A stretch of DNA of 41,876 nt from an uncultured Oscillospiraceae bacterium (lineage in GTDB: Bacteria > Bacillota > Clostridia > Oscillospirales > Acutalibacteraceae): assembly GCA_902478605.1 (NCBI GenBank), contig CABSLQ010000023.1, positions 1 through 41,876 of the forward strand, given 5' to 3'. Shown in pieces: positions 16,944-23,807 of the stretch; the first letter of the stretch is position 1; each line of letters begins with the position of its first letter. The translations under genes were made by a program, and so were the position numbers. The notes under the pieces are model-generated. The model did no database searches and was not told the origin of the DNA. It saw nothing but the letters and a program-made list of their open reading frames with translations.

Positions 16944-17457
16944 AGTTCTGCCCCCTTTTTTTGTCAGTATACCAGATGGCGCCGGGCGGTGCAACAAATC
17001 CGAGCGCCGCCGGTGGCGGATGCAGCGAGGATTTGTTGGCGCAGCGGTCAAAACTGGCAGCAGCGATAGCTGCGCCCGCCAGTTTTGGGTACCGCAAGGG
17101 GGAGAGTTTCCGAGCGCCCGCAGTGCGGGATACAGCGAGCAGGGGTTGGCGCCGCGGTCGAAATTTTTGTGAGCGATAGCGAACATAAAAAATTTCGGGC
17201 AGCGTTTCCGAGCGCCGCCAGTGGCGGATACAGCGAGGAAAAAGCTGGCGCAGTGGTCAAAACGGCGCGCCGACAGGCGCATCAGCCGTTTTGGGTACCA
17301 CAAGAGGGCGGAACGCCGCAAGGGGGAGAGTTTCCGAGCGCCGCCGGTGGCGGATGAAGAAGAAACTCATCCGGCGTTCCGCGGCCTTTGCCGCGAACCC
17401 TGCCCAACAGGCACCTAAGCTCCCTCCCCCCCGAAACAAACGTATGTTCTTATACGG
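16944..17457. repeat. Repeat array upstream of the CorA-like gene
   Basis: Begins with the left arm GCAACAAATCCG at 16991, overlapping the -35 of the minus-strand gene. It contains A units with cores AAAACTGGC/GCCAGTTTT (17041-17103), GAAATTTTT/AAAAAATTTC (17159-17200) and AAAACGGC/GCCGTTTT (17250-17308), each with the right-arm or next left-arm sequence. No gene. Confidence 0.85.
16966..16994 (-). promoter_or_regulatory. Promoter of the CorA-like gene
   Basis: On the minus strand: TTGCAC, 17-bp spacer, TATACT. The -35 box is formed partly by the end of a repeat left arm. Confidence 0.72.
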
Positions 17458-17459
17458 AT

Positions 17460-17488
17460 ATTATACAGGAATCCGGGCGGGGTGTCAA
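17460..17488 (-). promoter_or_regulatory. Perfect-consensus promoter reading into repeats
   Basis: On the minus strand: TTGACA, 17-bp spacer, TATAAT, both boxes perfect. Transcription would start near 17453 and run leftward through the repeat array 16990-17430 toward the CorA-like gene. No credible protein start follows within 100 bp. Confidence 0.75.
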
Positions 17489-17732
17489 GGCCTTTTGCGG
17501 TGCGGGGGAGTGGGTTGTGCCATTTGTTACACAAGAGCCGGGATGGGAGAAGCCGGAGCGGTGAACAGGGGCGCGCACCGCAAACCGGCGTGCGCCCCCC
17601 CCCCGCAAAACCGCCGGCGGATGGATGGGCCCCGGCTTTTGCGGCTTTGAGGGCCGCTTCCTGCGGGGTTCCGCTGGCGCTTCGGTCGGCAGGAGGGCGG
17701 GCCAACCGTGCCGCGAAGGTGCCGCAGAAACC
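17489..17732. other. Intergenic region with a TTGTGC-type motif
   Basis: No supported gene; frames on both strands are low-complexity. The 20-base motif TTGTGCCATTTGTTACACAA at 17515-17534 is related to three prophage promoters and lies about 27 bp upstream of the -35 of the strong minus-strand promoter. Confidence 0.55.
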
Positions 17733-17771
17733 AAAAAAGCCCCGGCAGGCCATCGGGACCTGCCGGGGCTT
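17733..17771 (-). terminator. Terminator of the LCP gene
   Basis: On the minus strand: GCCCCGGCAGGTC... / GGCCTGCCGGGGC followed by TTTTTT, directly after the LCP stop codon. Confidence 0.85.
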
Positions 17772-17793
17772 CAGCGGGAGCTTCGGCTCCCGC

Positions 17794-18795
17794 TTATTCC
17801 GGTTTGATGTCGTCAAACAGAAAATCGTGCAGCTTCTGCTTGGTCGTTTCCTGGTCGAAGGCGATGACCGACAGCCCCCCGGGCCGTTCCTCCCACAGAT
17901 CCGCGTTCATCGGGAACCGCATCTGATCAAAGGTCGCGTTCCCGCTTTTCATCACCGCCGTGCCCAGCCCCAGCATATCGCTCGCGCTCATCGACGTTTC
18001 AATCAGCGGCGCCACCTTCGCCGCCAGCGACGGGTAGCTCACCGGGTTCATGGCCAGCACCTTATTGAACACCTGCTCCACGACCCGCCGCTGCCGGTCG
18101 GTGCGCTGCCGGTCGTCGCCGTTCCCCGCGTACCGCACCCGGCTGTACCCGCACGCCTGCATGCCGTTTAACAGCTGTTCCCCCGCCGTTTTCACATAGG
18201 TCGGCGTCTGGTTATAATACTGGCAGTATTCCTTGATGCTTTCGTTGGTGCTTTTCAGCTCGTTCTGCTTCACGTCGATGGTCACGCCGCCTATCGCGTC
18301 CACCACCTTCGCCATCGAATCAAAGTCCACCGTCACGTAATCCCGAATATTCAGCCCGAAATTCTGGTTCACCGTCTTGATGGCCAGCTCCGGCCCCCCG
18401 TAGCTGTACGCATGGGCCAGCTTCTCCTTCGTCGGCCGCCCCTCAATCGTCACATAGCTGTCCCGCAGCAGCGACGTCGCCTTCATGGTGTTCCGCTTGC
18501 GGTCCACCGTCAGCACCATCACCACGTCCGACCGGCAGGCGTCCCCGTTCCGCCGATCCACGCCGAACAGCGCAATGTTGGTGATATCGTCGTATTTCGC
18601 GTCGTTGAACTGGCTGTCGATGCCCAGGGCGCTGTCGTCCCGGGGGATTTCGGTGCGGTTCACCCGGCTGTTCAGCCACAGCGCCCAGCACCCCACAAAC
18701 ACCGCGCACGCCGCCAGCACGCACGGCAGCGCCACGATCAGGATGCGGACCGGCTTGGGCAGGCGTTTTTTCTTCTTTTTCTGATGTGTTGCCAT
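17794..18795 (-). CDS. LytR-CpsA-Psr (LCP) family protein
   Basis: A 333-residue membrane protein, predicted to attach anionic polymers to peptidoglycan on the outer face of the membrane. A lysine-rich cytoplasmic head (residues 1-16) and one helix (about 17-40) precede the LCP domain: NIALFGVDRRNGDACRSDVVMVLTVDRKRNTMKATSLLRDSYV (typical R/D-rich lipid phosphate pocket), then KLAHAYSYGG, FDSMAKVVDAIGGVTIDV, and YSRVRYAGNGDDRQRTDRQRRVV. All the characteristic blocks are present. It is monocistronic, with its own promoter and terminator. Confidence 0.93.
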   Translation of the reverse strand: MATHQKKKKKRLPKPVRILIVALPCVLAACAVFVGCWALWLNSRVNRTEIPRDDSALGIDSQFNDAKYDDITNIALFGVDRRNGDACRSDVVMVLTVDRKRNTMKATSLLRDSYVTIEGRPTKEKLAHAYSYGGPELAIKTVNQNFGLNIRDYVTVDFDSMAKVVDAIGGVTIDVKQNELKSTNESIKEYCQYYNQTPTYVKTAGEQLLNGMQACGYSRVRYAGNGDDRQRTDRQRRVVEQVFNKVLAMNPVSYPSLAAKVAPLIETSMSASDMLGLGTAVMKSGNATFDQMRFPMNADLWEERPGGLSVIAFDQETTKQKLHDFLFDDIKPE

Positions 18796-18828
18796 GGCGG
18801 GGTTCCTTTCTTTTTGACGTCTTGTACT

Positions 18829-18857
18829 AGTATACCGCGATCCGCCCCGAATGCCAA
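18829..18857 (-). promoter_or_regulatory. Promoter of the LCP gene
   Basis: On the minus strand: TTGGCA, 17-bp spacer, TATACT, about 35 bp before the start codon. Confidence 0.72.
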
Positions 18858-18967
18858 GCCGCTTTCCTCAAAAAAAGCTGTAAAAATTTTGTAGCCATGC
18901 CCGTCCCTCGTTCGACACATATTGCCTGTCCCGGCGGTATATACTGTTGCGGAACGGAGGTGGCTCG

Positions 18968-19126
18968 ATGGAAGAACAGCTGACAAAGGAGGAGATCCTC
19001 GCCGGGCTGCGCGATTTGGCCGAGGAACGCCGCACCTGGTTCCGCGAGGACGGCGACGACCAGGAATTCCGCCGCGATTACGCGGTGCTGGCGGCCGCGA
19101 TCGCCATCATCCGGCGTCTCCCGTAA
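18968..19126 (+). CDS. Small acidic protein, 52 residues
   Basis: Function not recognised. It begins MEEQLTKEEILAGLRDLAEE and ends AAAIAIIRRLP: helical, charged, no cysteine or membrane segment. CGGAGG lies at 18954-18959, eight bases before ATG 18968. The codon pattern and the closing terminator (19143-19178) support a real gene. It is divergent from the LCP gene and could be the first prophage gene or a host gene. Confidence 0.65.
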   Translation: MEEQLTKEEILAGLRDLAEERRTWFREDGDDQEFRRDYAVLAAAIAIIRRLP

Positions 19127-19142
19127 TCCCCCCCGGCAGTTT

Positions 19143-19178
19143 GCCCCCGGCAGGGAAAACCTGCCGGGGGCTTTTTTT
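19143..19178 (+). terminator. Rho-independent terminator
   Basis: Perfect 12-bp stem GCCCCCGGCAGG / CCTGCCGGGGGC with loop GAAAA, then seven T. Confidence 0.92.
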
Positions 19179-19362
19179 GTAGGGCGCCTGCCGTGCGGGC
19201 GGTGGCGGATGAAGAAGAGACTCATCCGGAGTTCACGGCGCAGGCGCGAACTCTTTTTTCCCTCGGTTTCCCCAAAAGGGAGGCCGGGGATTTTTTTCTT
19301 TTTAAACCGGACAGCCCTTGTCCCCTTTACCGCGTAACATAGGGCACAAAGGAGGAATGCAT

Positions 19363-20127
19363 ATGGCAGCACCCAGTAAACAGGGGCTCGATTACTATCC
19401 CCGGGAGATCGATTTGCTCCGGGACCGGCGGCTGCGCCGCGCCCGCATGAAGCACGGCTACATCGTCGCCGGCGTCTATGACGCGCTTCTCGACCTCGTC
19501 TACCGCGACAAGGGGTATTACCTCGACTATTCCAACCCGGACGACGTCGTCTGGGAGGTGCAGCAGTATCTCTTCGGCGGCGTCCCCGTCGACGAAAACC
19601 AGATCCCCGTCATCATCGCCGATCTCGTCGCCTCCGGCCTCTTCGACGAAGCCCTCTTCGCCAAGGGAATCCTCACCTCCCGCGATATCCAGCGCGTCTT
19701 TTACAAGGTGACGGCCTCCCGCCGGCACATCGAGATGGATTTTTCTCTCTGGCTGCTGGAAAAAGAGGAAATGCGCGAGCTTTCCAGCCGCAGCGTTATC
19801 CTCGACGCGTTTGAAGATCAATCGATCATGAGTGAAGATCAATCGATCATGAGTGAAGATCAATCGAATAATCCGCAAAGTAAAGGAAAGGAAAGAGAGA
19901 AAGAGAAAGGAAATCGAAACCGAGAGGGAGAGGAAAGCTTTCCGCCCCCGCAGACGATGACCCTCGAGGAAGAGCTGCTGGGCACATACGGGAAGGAGGT
20001 GGTCGACATTTACATGGCCAAGGCGAAGCTGCGCGGGTACACCGGGCAGGCCGCCGCCGAACGCATCGCCATCTGGATCCGGGAGGACGATGCCCAGGGA
20101 AAGCTGGACAAATATTACGAGGACTGA
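19363..20127 (+). CDS. Phage replication protein with DUF4373-type N-terminal domain
   Basis: A 254-residue protein of the Lin1244/Lin1753-like (DUF4373) type, found at the N-terminus of phage replisome organisers. Residues 1-130 show the family pattern: GLDYYPREIDLL, GVYDALLDLVYRDKGYYLDY, VIIADLVASGLFDEALFAKGILTSRDIQRVFYKVT. A linker with a 7-residue tandem repeat EDQSIMS and a highly charged stretch (KGKEREKEKGNRNREGEE) precedes a helical C-terminal part (about 205-254). ATG 19363 and 19357 both follow AAAGGAGG. DNA binding at the phage origin is inferred from the family. It opens the prophage run. Confidence 0.83.
   Translation: MAAPSKQGLDYYPREIDLLRDRRLRRARMKHGYIVAGVYDALLDLVYRDKGYYLDYSNPDDVVWEVQQYLFGGVPVDENQIPVIIADLVASGLFDEALFAKGILTSRDIQRVFYKVTASRRHIEMDFSLWLLEKEEMRELSSRSVILDAFEDQSIMSEDQSIMSEDQSNNPQSKGKEREKEKGNRNREGEESFPPPQTMTLEEELLGTYGKEVVDIYMAKAKLRGYTGQAAAERIAIWIREDDAQGKLDKYYED
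19816..19866 (+). repeat. 21-bp tandem repeat in the replication gene
   Basis: Two exact copies and a partial copy of GATCAATCGATCATGAGTGA (plus A), encoding EDQSIMS. Tandem repeats inside phage replication genes often form the origin, so this may be the origin; that is inference. Confidence 0.7.
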
Positions 20128-20140
20128 AAGGATGAACGGT

Positions 20141-20407
20141 ATGAAAAACCAATTCCCGTGCCCGCCGGGCGGCACACCGCGTACGGGCAGCCCCTGCCGC
20201 CGCTGCCCGCGGGAAAAGCGCTGCGTCAGCACGGCGCAGGCCTGCGACAAATTCCGCGTTTGGGTGCGGCGGGTACTGGCCGCGGCCCGGCAGCAGACCG
20301 GCCTGGCGGCCAGGCTGGCCGTCCCGCCCCAGCCGCCCCAGCCCGCCGCCCCGGCGACCCATCCCGCGTTCCGCTGGATCGAGCGGGAAAGGGGGCGCCG
20401 CCCGTGA
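20141..20407 (+). CDS. Small cysteine-rich phage protein
   Basis: An 88-residue protein with a cluster CPPGG, PCRRCPREKRC and AQACDKF in the first 35 residues, suggesting a small zinc-binding site, then a basic proline-rich tail (VPPQPPQPAAPATHP). AAAGG lies 8 bases before ATG 20141; ATG 20132 is possible. It overlaps the next gene by 4 bases (GTGA), so the two are translationally coupled. Function unknown. Confidence 0.65.
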   Translation: MKNQFPCPPGGTPRTGSPCRRCPREKRCVSTAQACDKFRVWVRRVLAAARQQTGLAARLAVPPQPPQPAAPATHPAFRWIERERGRRP

Positions 20408-20823
20408 CCAAGGAGGAGCTGTACCAGCTCACCTGGCTCAAAGCCGAGATTAAACGCGACAAGGAGCGGCTCGCCGCCCTCGAAAGCCGGCTGGCGGGCG
20501 GGAAGCCCCGCCGCATCGATCCCTTTGACGGCATGCCGCGTTCCCCCGGCGGGGCGGACGTGCCTGCCGGCTGCGCGGACGAAATCGCCGCCCTGCACGA
20601 CCGCATCGAGGCGCGTATCCTCCGCTGCTGGCAGGAGCTGAACCGCCTTTGCCGCTTCATCGACGGCGTGGAGGACAGCCTCATGCGCCAGATCCTCACC
20701 CTCCGCTTCGTGGAGGGGCGCACCTGGAACGGGGTCGCCGACGTCATCGGCGGCGGCAACACCGAAGGCAGCGTCAAAATGGCCTGCGCCCGGTTTTTGT
20801 CAGCCGGCGGCGGTGGGGATTGA
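20404..20823 (+). CDS. ArpU/DUF1492-like phage transcriptional regulator
   Basis: A 139-residue protein. An N-terminal coiled coil (about 1-35) and a second helical section (about 60-90) precede a sigma-region-4-like unit: DSLMRQILTLRFVEGRTWNGVADVIGGGNTEGSVKMACARFL. This is the layout of late-gene activators of the ArpU/RinA/DUF1492 group that sit just before phage packaging genes. Start GTG 20404 overlaps the previous stop; AGGAGGAG inside the first codons belongs to the coding sequence. It is the best candidate in view to act on the shared promoter motif found ahead of TerS, TerL and the tail fibre; that link is inference. Confidence 0.7.
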   Translation: MTKEELYQLTWLKAEIKRDKERLAALESRLAGGKPRRIDPFDGMPRSPGGADVPAGCADEIAALHDRIEARILRCWQELNRLCRFIDGVEDSLMRQILTLRFVEGRTWNGVADVIGGGNTEGSVKMACARFLSAGGGGD

Positions 20824-21061
20824 AGGGAGCAGACAGGAAAAAGTCCGGTTTCGTACCGCAAGGTACGAAATGGACGCCGTTCAGGCGGCCAAGGGCTTTT
20901 TCCGGGAGTTCGCGCCGGGGGGCGCGCAAAGGTTCGCAGGAACTACCCCAGAAAAAGACCGGTTTCGTACCGCAAGGTACGAAATGGACGCCGTTCAGGC
21001 GGCCAAGGGCTTTTTCCAGGAGTTCGCGCCGGGGGCGCGAACTCTTGCCGCGAACTCTGGA
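20824..21061. repeat. Two direct copies of the branched stem module
   Basis: Branched stems at about 20836-20900 and 20948-21018, each GAAAAAG..CCGG, hairpin TTTCGTACC/GGTACGAAA, hairpin ACGCCG/CAGGCGG, CCAAGGGCTTTTTC. A GAGTTC/GAACTC hairpin at 21020-21044 ends next to the zinc-ribbon gene. No gene. Confidence 0.85.
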
Positions 21062-22069
21062 TCAGTACAGGATAACCTCCCAGAAGGTGCACACCCGCTT
21101 AAAGCGGAGATCCACCACGGCGTATTCGTCCGCGTTGATGGTCACCTTGTATTGGAACGTTTCCCCGCCGCGCACCTTGTCGGCCGTGATTTCCTCAATC
21201 ACATCCACATAACCCCCCGTGTCGCCGTACCCGCACTGTATCTGCATCGCATACGGTTCGTCCAGCCGCAGCGTCACGATGTTCCCGTCCTGCAGCTGCA
21301 GCGTACCCATGTGCACCTCGGTGACCGGATCGGTCACGTAGCCGTCCCGCTCATACGAATAAAAATGCGGTTCCATCTCCAGCTGCAGGTGCGCAATGCT
21401 TCCCGGCAGCACATTCGCTTCCGCGGCGTCCCGCTTCACCTTGTAGGTGATCTGCAGCAGGACCGACACCGCCAGCACCGTCGCCGCCAGTATCCACGAC
21501 ACATGGTAAAACACGGCGGACCGCTTCCCGCGGCTCAGCACGCCGAACAGCACCGCCAGCCCAATGGTCACCGCCGCCCCAATGGCATAGCTTACCACCT
21601 TCTGCCAGCCGAAGCCGGGCGCCATCCGGATCAGCAGCACCAGAAAGGCCGCCGCCACGCCGTAACACAGGATCTTCGTCACCGTCGCCAGAACCGACCG
21701 GCTTGGCTTGGGCTCCGCCGCCGGGGCGCCGGCGCTTTGGGTTGGGGCGCCGTTATACGGCGAGGGCGCGGTATACAGGGGCGTCGGGGCGCCGGTGCCT
21801 TGGGTCGGGGCGCCGTTCGATGCCGGCGGGTACGCCCGCGGCAGGAAGGGATTCGGCTGCAGCGGCTGGGGTTGTGCCGGGTTGATCGACGGTGTAAAGG
21901 GGTTCGGCTGTACAGGCGTCGGGGCGCCGGCGCTGTACGCCGAGGCGTCGGCCCCCTGCGCCGGCGGCGCCGCATCGGGCGCCGTCGGGGACGCGTTCAG
22001 CGGCTTGCCGCAAAAGGGACAGTAGGCGCTGGGATAGGGAAGGGTCTTGCCGCAAAATGGACAGTTCAT
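21062..22069 (-). CDS. Zinc-ribbon membrane protein with a proline-rich linker
   Basis: A 335-residue protein. An N-terminal zinc ribbon (CPFCGKTLPYPSAYCPFCGK, C3/C6/C18/C21) is followed by a long Pro/Ala/Gln linker with repeats of NGAPTQ and GAPTPxxP (about 25-135), three membrane helices (about 146-163, 172-195, 205-225), and an extracytoplasmic beta-rich end (about 228-335, MGTLQLQDGNIVTLRLDEPYAMQIQ). Function unknown; zinc_ribbon_2-type proteins of this plan are common in gut Clostridia. AGGGAG precedes ATG 22069. It runs opposite to all the prophage genes around it and is bracketed by repeats, so it is a moron or host-derived insert. Confidence 0.75.
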   Translation of the reverse strand: MNCPFCGKTLPYPSAYCPFCGKPLNASPTAPDAAPPAQGADASAYSAGAPTPVQPNPFTPSINPAQPQPLQPNPFLPRAYPPASNGAPTQGTGAPTPLYTAPSPYNGAPTQSAGAPAAEPKPSRSVLATVTKILCYGVAAAFLVLLIRMAPGFGWQKVVSYAIGAAVTIGLAVLFGVLSRGKRSAVFYHVSWILAATVLAVSVLLQITYKVKRDAAEANVLPGSIAHLQLEMEPHFYSYERDGYVTDPVTEVHMGTLQLQDGNIVTLRLDEPYAMQIQCGYGDTGGYVDVIEEITADKVRGGETFQYKVTINADEYAVVDLRFKRVCTFWEVILY

Positions 22070-22222
22070 CGTATGGACTCCCTTCATGAATTCAAGGCGT
22101 TCCCGGTGGGAACGCCGGCGTTCCCGCCGGGAGCGCCGCGCGAAACCGGCCGTTTTTCTCCCGCCCGGCCATGCTCCGGCGCTTGGGGGATGGGGTACCG
22201 TTCCCCCCACCCCTTTTTCTCC

Positions 22223-22251
22223 AGTATACCGCATGACGGCCGCCGGTGCAA
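22223..22251 (-). promoter_or_regulatory. Promoter of the zinc-ribbon gene
   Basis: On the minus strand: TTGCAC, 17-bp spacer, TATACT, identical boxes to the promoter at 16966-16994, and again next to a left arm GCAACAAATCCG (22252). Confidence 0.72.
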
Positions 22252-22470
22252 GCAACAAATCCGACCGCCGCCAGTGGCGGAGGAAGGGAGGATTTGTTGG
22301 CGCCGCGGTCGGCGACTGGCAAGGCGTCTTGACGCCGCAGACAGAGCCGGGCACCGCAAGGGGGAGAGTTTCCCAGGACTTCGGGCTTTGCCCGAAGTCT
22401 TGCCGCCAGTGGAGGGAACGGGTAAGCGGAAACCAGCCAGGAGTTCGCGGCCTTTGCCGCGAACTCTTGA
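22252..22470. repeat. Repeat array upstream of TerS
   Basis: An A unit with left arm at 22252 and core GGCGTCTTGACGCC (22308-22362), hairpin GACTTC/GAAGTC at 22377-22399, and hairpin GAGTTCGCGGC/GCCGCGAACTC at 22441-22466. No gene. Confidence 0.85.
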
Positions 22471-22480
22471 CGTGCGGAGC

Positions 22481-22509
22481 TTGTGCTATTTGTTATACAA
22501 AAATATGGT
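22481..22509 (+). promoter_or_regulatory. Prophage promoter of the shared TTGTGC type, before TerS
   Basis: TTGTGC, 17-bp spacer beginning TATTTGTTATAC, TATGGT. The -35 and spacer match two other prophage promoters (23743-23771 and 39275-39303), so the spacer probably holds a regulator site. Confidence 0.65.
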
Positions 22510-22530
22510 ATCCATGAAACAAAGGGGATG

Positions 22531-23010
22531 ATGCGATTGACCGCCATGCAGAAGCGTTGGCTTGCCTATTACCGGCAGAGCGGCGACGCGGCCGCCGCCG
22601 CCCGGCAGGCGGGGTATGCCGCCAATGACGAAAAGGGCTGGCGCGCCATCGGCGAGCGCAACCGCCGCCTTCTGGCCGCCCTTGAAGGGCGGTCGGCCGC
22701 CGGCGAACCGGCCGCCGCGGAACCCGCTGGGCAGGCGGCGGAACCGGCCGGTCCGGACAGGGACGGGGAGGGGTCGGACGGCGGCGGGGAGGCCTCCGCC
22801 GGGGCGGCGGCCGGCGCCGCTCCGGGGCCGGTGGCCGACTTGGAGGAGATTTGCGCCTTCTGGACCGCCGTCATGCGCAGCGAGGACGAATCCGCCGCCA
22901 ACCGCCTCAAGGCGTCCGAGCTGTGCGCCAGGGCGCTGGGCGTCTTCGCCGACAAGAACCGGGAGGGCGGCGGCCCGGTGATTATCTGCGGCGAAGAGGC
23001 GATCCGCTGA
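22531..23010 (+). CDS. Phage terminase small subunit
   Basis: A 159-residue protein, expected to recognise phage DNA and recruit TerL. The N-terminal helix-turn-helix is typical (MQKRWLAYYRQSGDAAAAARQAGYAANDEKGWRAIGERN). A long disordered Ala/Gly/Pro-rich section (about 55-105) follows, then a helical C-terminal part (DLEEICAFWTAVMRSEDESAANRLKASELCARALG) of the kind that forms the oligomer. AAAGGGG lies directly upstream; ATG 22528, ATG 22531 and TTG 22537 are all possible starts. The disordered insert is unusually long. It precedes TerL by two small gaps. Confidence 0.8.
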   Translation: MRLTAMQKRWLAYYRQSGDAAAAARQAGYAANDEKGWRAIGERNRRLLAALEGRSAAGEPAAAEPAGQAAEPAGPDRDGEGSDGGGEASAGAAAGAAPGPVADLEEICAFWTAVMRSEDESAANRLKASELCARALGVFADKNREGGGPVIICGEEAIR

Positions 23011-23089
23011 CCGCGCCCGGCGGGCGTTTTCATGCGGACGGCAGGTGTCCGGTTTACCATGTAAAATGAGTGCAAAAGGAGGAAGGACC

Positions 23090-23266
23090 ATGTGTACCGA
23101 ATGTCACCAGTATCCCTGCGATCCCCGCTGCCCCCAGGCGCCGCCGCCGGCCCCCGCGTTCGTCTGCGACTGGTGCGGCGCGCCGGTGTTCGACGAGGTG
23201 TACTACGCGATAGGCGGGCAGAGGGTCTGCGCCGCCTGCATCGAGGACGCCCGCCGGATGGTATAG
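23090..23266 (+). CDS. Small two-zinc-site phage protein
   Basis: A 58-residue protein with eight cysteines in pairs: MCTECHQYPCDPRCP, then FVCDWCGAPVF and RVCAACIEDARRMV. This looks like one or two zinc knuckles. AAGGAGGAAGG precedes the start. Short Cys-rich genes of this kind are common between terminase genes in Firmicutes prophages; the role is unknown. Confidence 0.75.
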   Translation: MCTECHQYPCDPRCPQAPPPAPAFVCDWCGAPVFDEVYYAIGGQRVCAACIEDARRMV

Positions 23267-23742
23267 CGCCGCCGGAAGGCGCAAAAGAAGGGACATGCTG
23301 ACCCGCCAGCGGCTAAAGTCGCTTTGTAATTTGTGCTTTAAAAGTTTTGGGCCGCATTTTTCAAAAGGCGGCGGGGTCGAGGGGCAGCGCCTGCGAGCGC
23401 CCGCGGTGCGGGAAACAGCGAGCAGGCGCTGGCGCCGTGGTCGGCGACTGGCAAGGCGTCTTTACGCCGCAGACAGAGCCGGGTACCACAAGAGGAATCG
23501 CCCCCGTCGCGTCCCGCAGGACGCGAAAGCCTTTACTCCCATAGGGATCAGGAAGGGAGATGCAACAGCCCGGTGGGCTGTTGCATCGTGGGAAACCCTA
23601 TCAAGGGGTTTCCCGATGCGGCGTGAAACGCCGCATTTAGGCAACGGGCTACGCACTAACCAGTTTTTCGACAAGCTGAAACCGCGCCAGCGGTTTTTCC
23701 GGGAGTTCGCGGCAAATGCCGCGAACTCCTGCCGGCATGAAC
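23267..23742. repeat. Repeat array between the zinc protein and TerL
   Basis: An A unit with left arm GCGCCTGCGAGCGCCCGC at about 23385 and core GGCGTCTTTACGCC at 23440-23494; small palindromes at 23560-23640 (GCAACAGCCC..GGGCTGTTGC, GGGAAACCC..GGGTTTCCC, CGGCGTTTCACGCCGC-type); the stem GAAACCGCG/CAGCGGTTTTTCC near 23677; and hairpin 23703-23728. The TerL frame stays open through here, but this is not coding. Confidence 0.8.
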
Positions 23743-23771
23743 TTGTTCCATCTGTTACGCCGGGGTGTGGT
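23743..23771 (+). promoter_or_regulatory. Prophage promoter of the shared TTGTGC type, before TerL
   Basis: TTGTTC, 17-bp spacer beginning CATCTGTTACGC, TGTGGT. The spacer is identical over 12 bases to the one at 39281. The -10 is weak, consistent with need for an activator. Confidence 0.6.
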
Positions 23772-23807
23772 ACCCTTGAATCAGGAACGGTGAAAGGAGG
23801 CGTTCGG

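Noticed and set aside
15612..17069. A 485-codon plus-strand frame opposite the CorA-like gene
   Set aside because: Basic, low-complexity translation, no ribosome site, antisense to a gene with clear membrane helices.
20836..21018. tRNA or tmRNA gene suggested by the branched hairpins
   Set aside because: No anticodon arm, T-loop GTTCRANNC context or CCA-type acceptor; arm lengths do not fit a tRNA.
20813..22531. A 572-codon plus-strand frame across the zinc-ribbon gene and repeats
   Set aside because: Half is repeat DNA and half is antisense to a gene with a zinc ribbon, promoter and ribosome site; composition is Arg/His-rich noise.
23295..23807. N-terminal extension of TerL
   Set aside because: The frame is open, but the DNA is an A unit plus hairpins followed by a promoter and GAAAGGAGG directly before GTG 23808.
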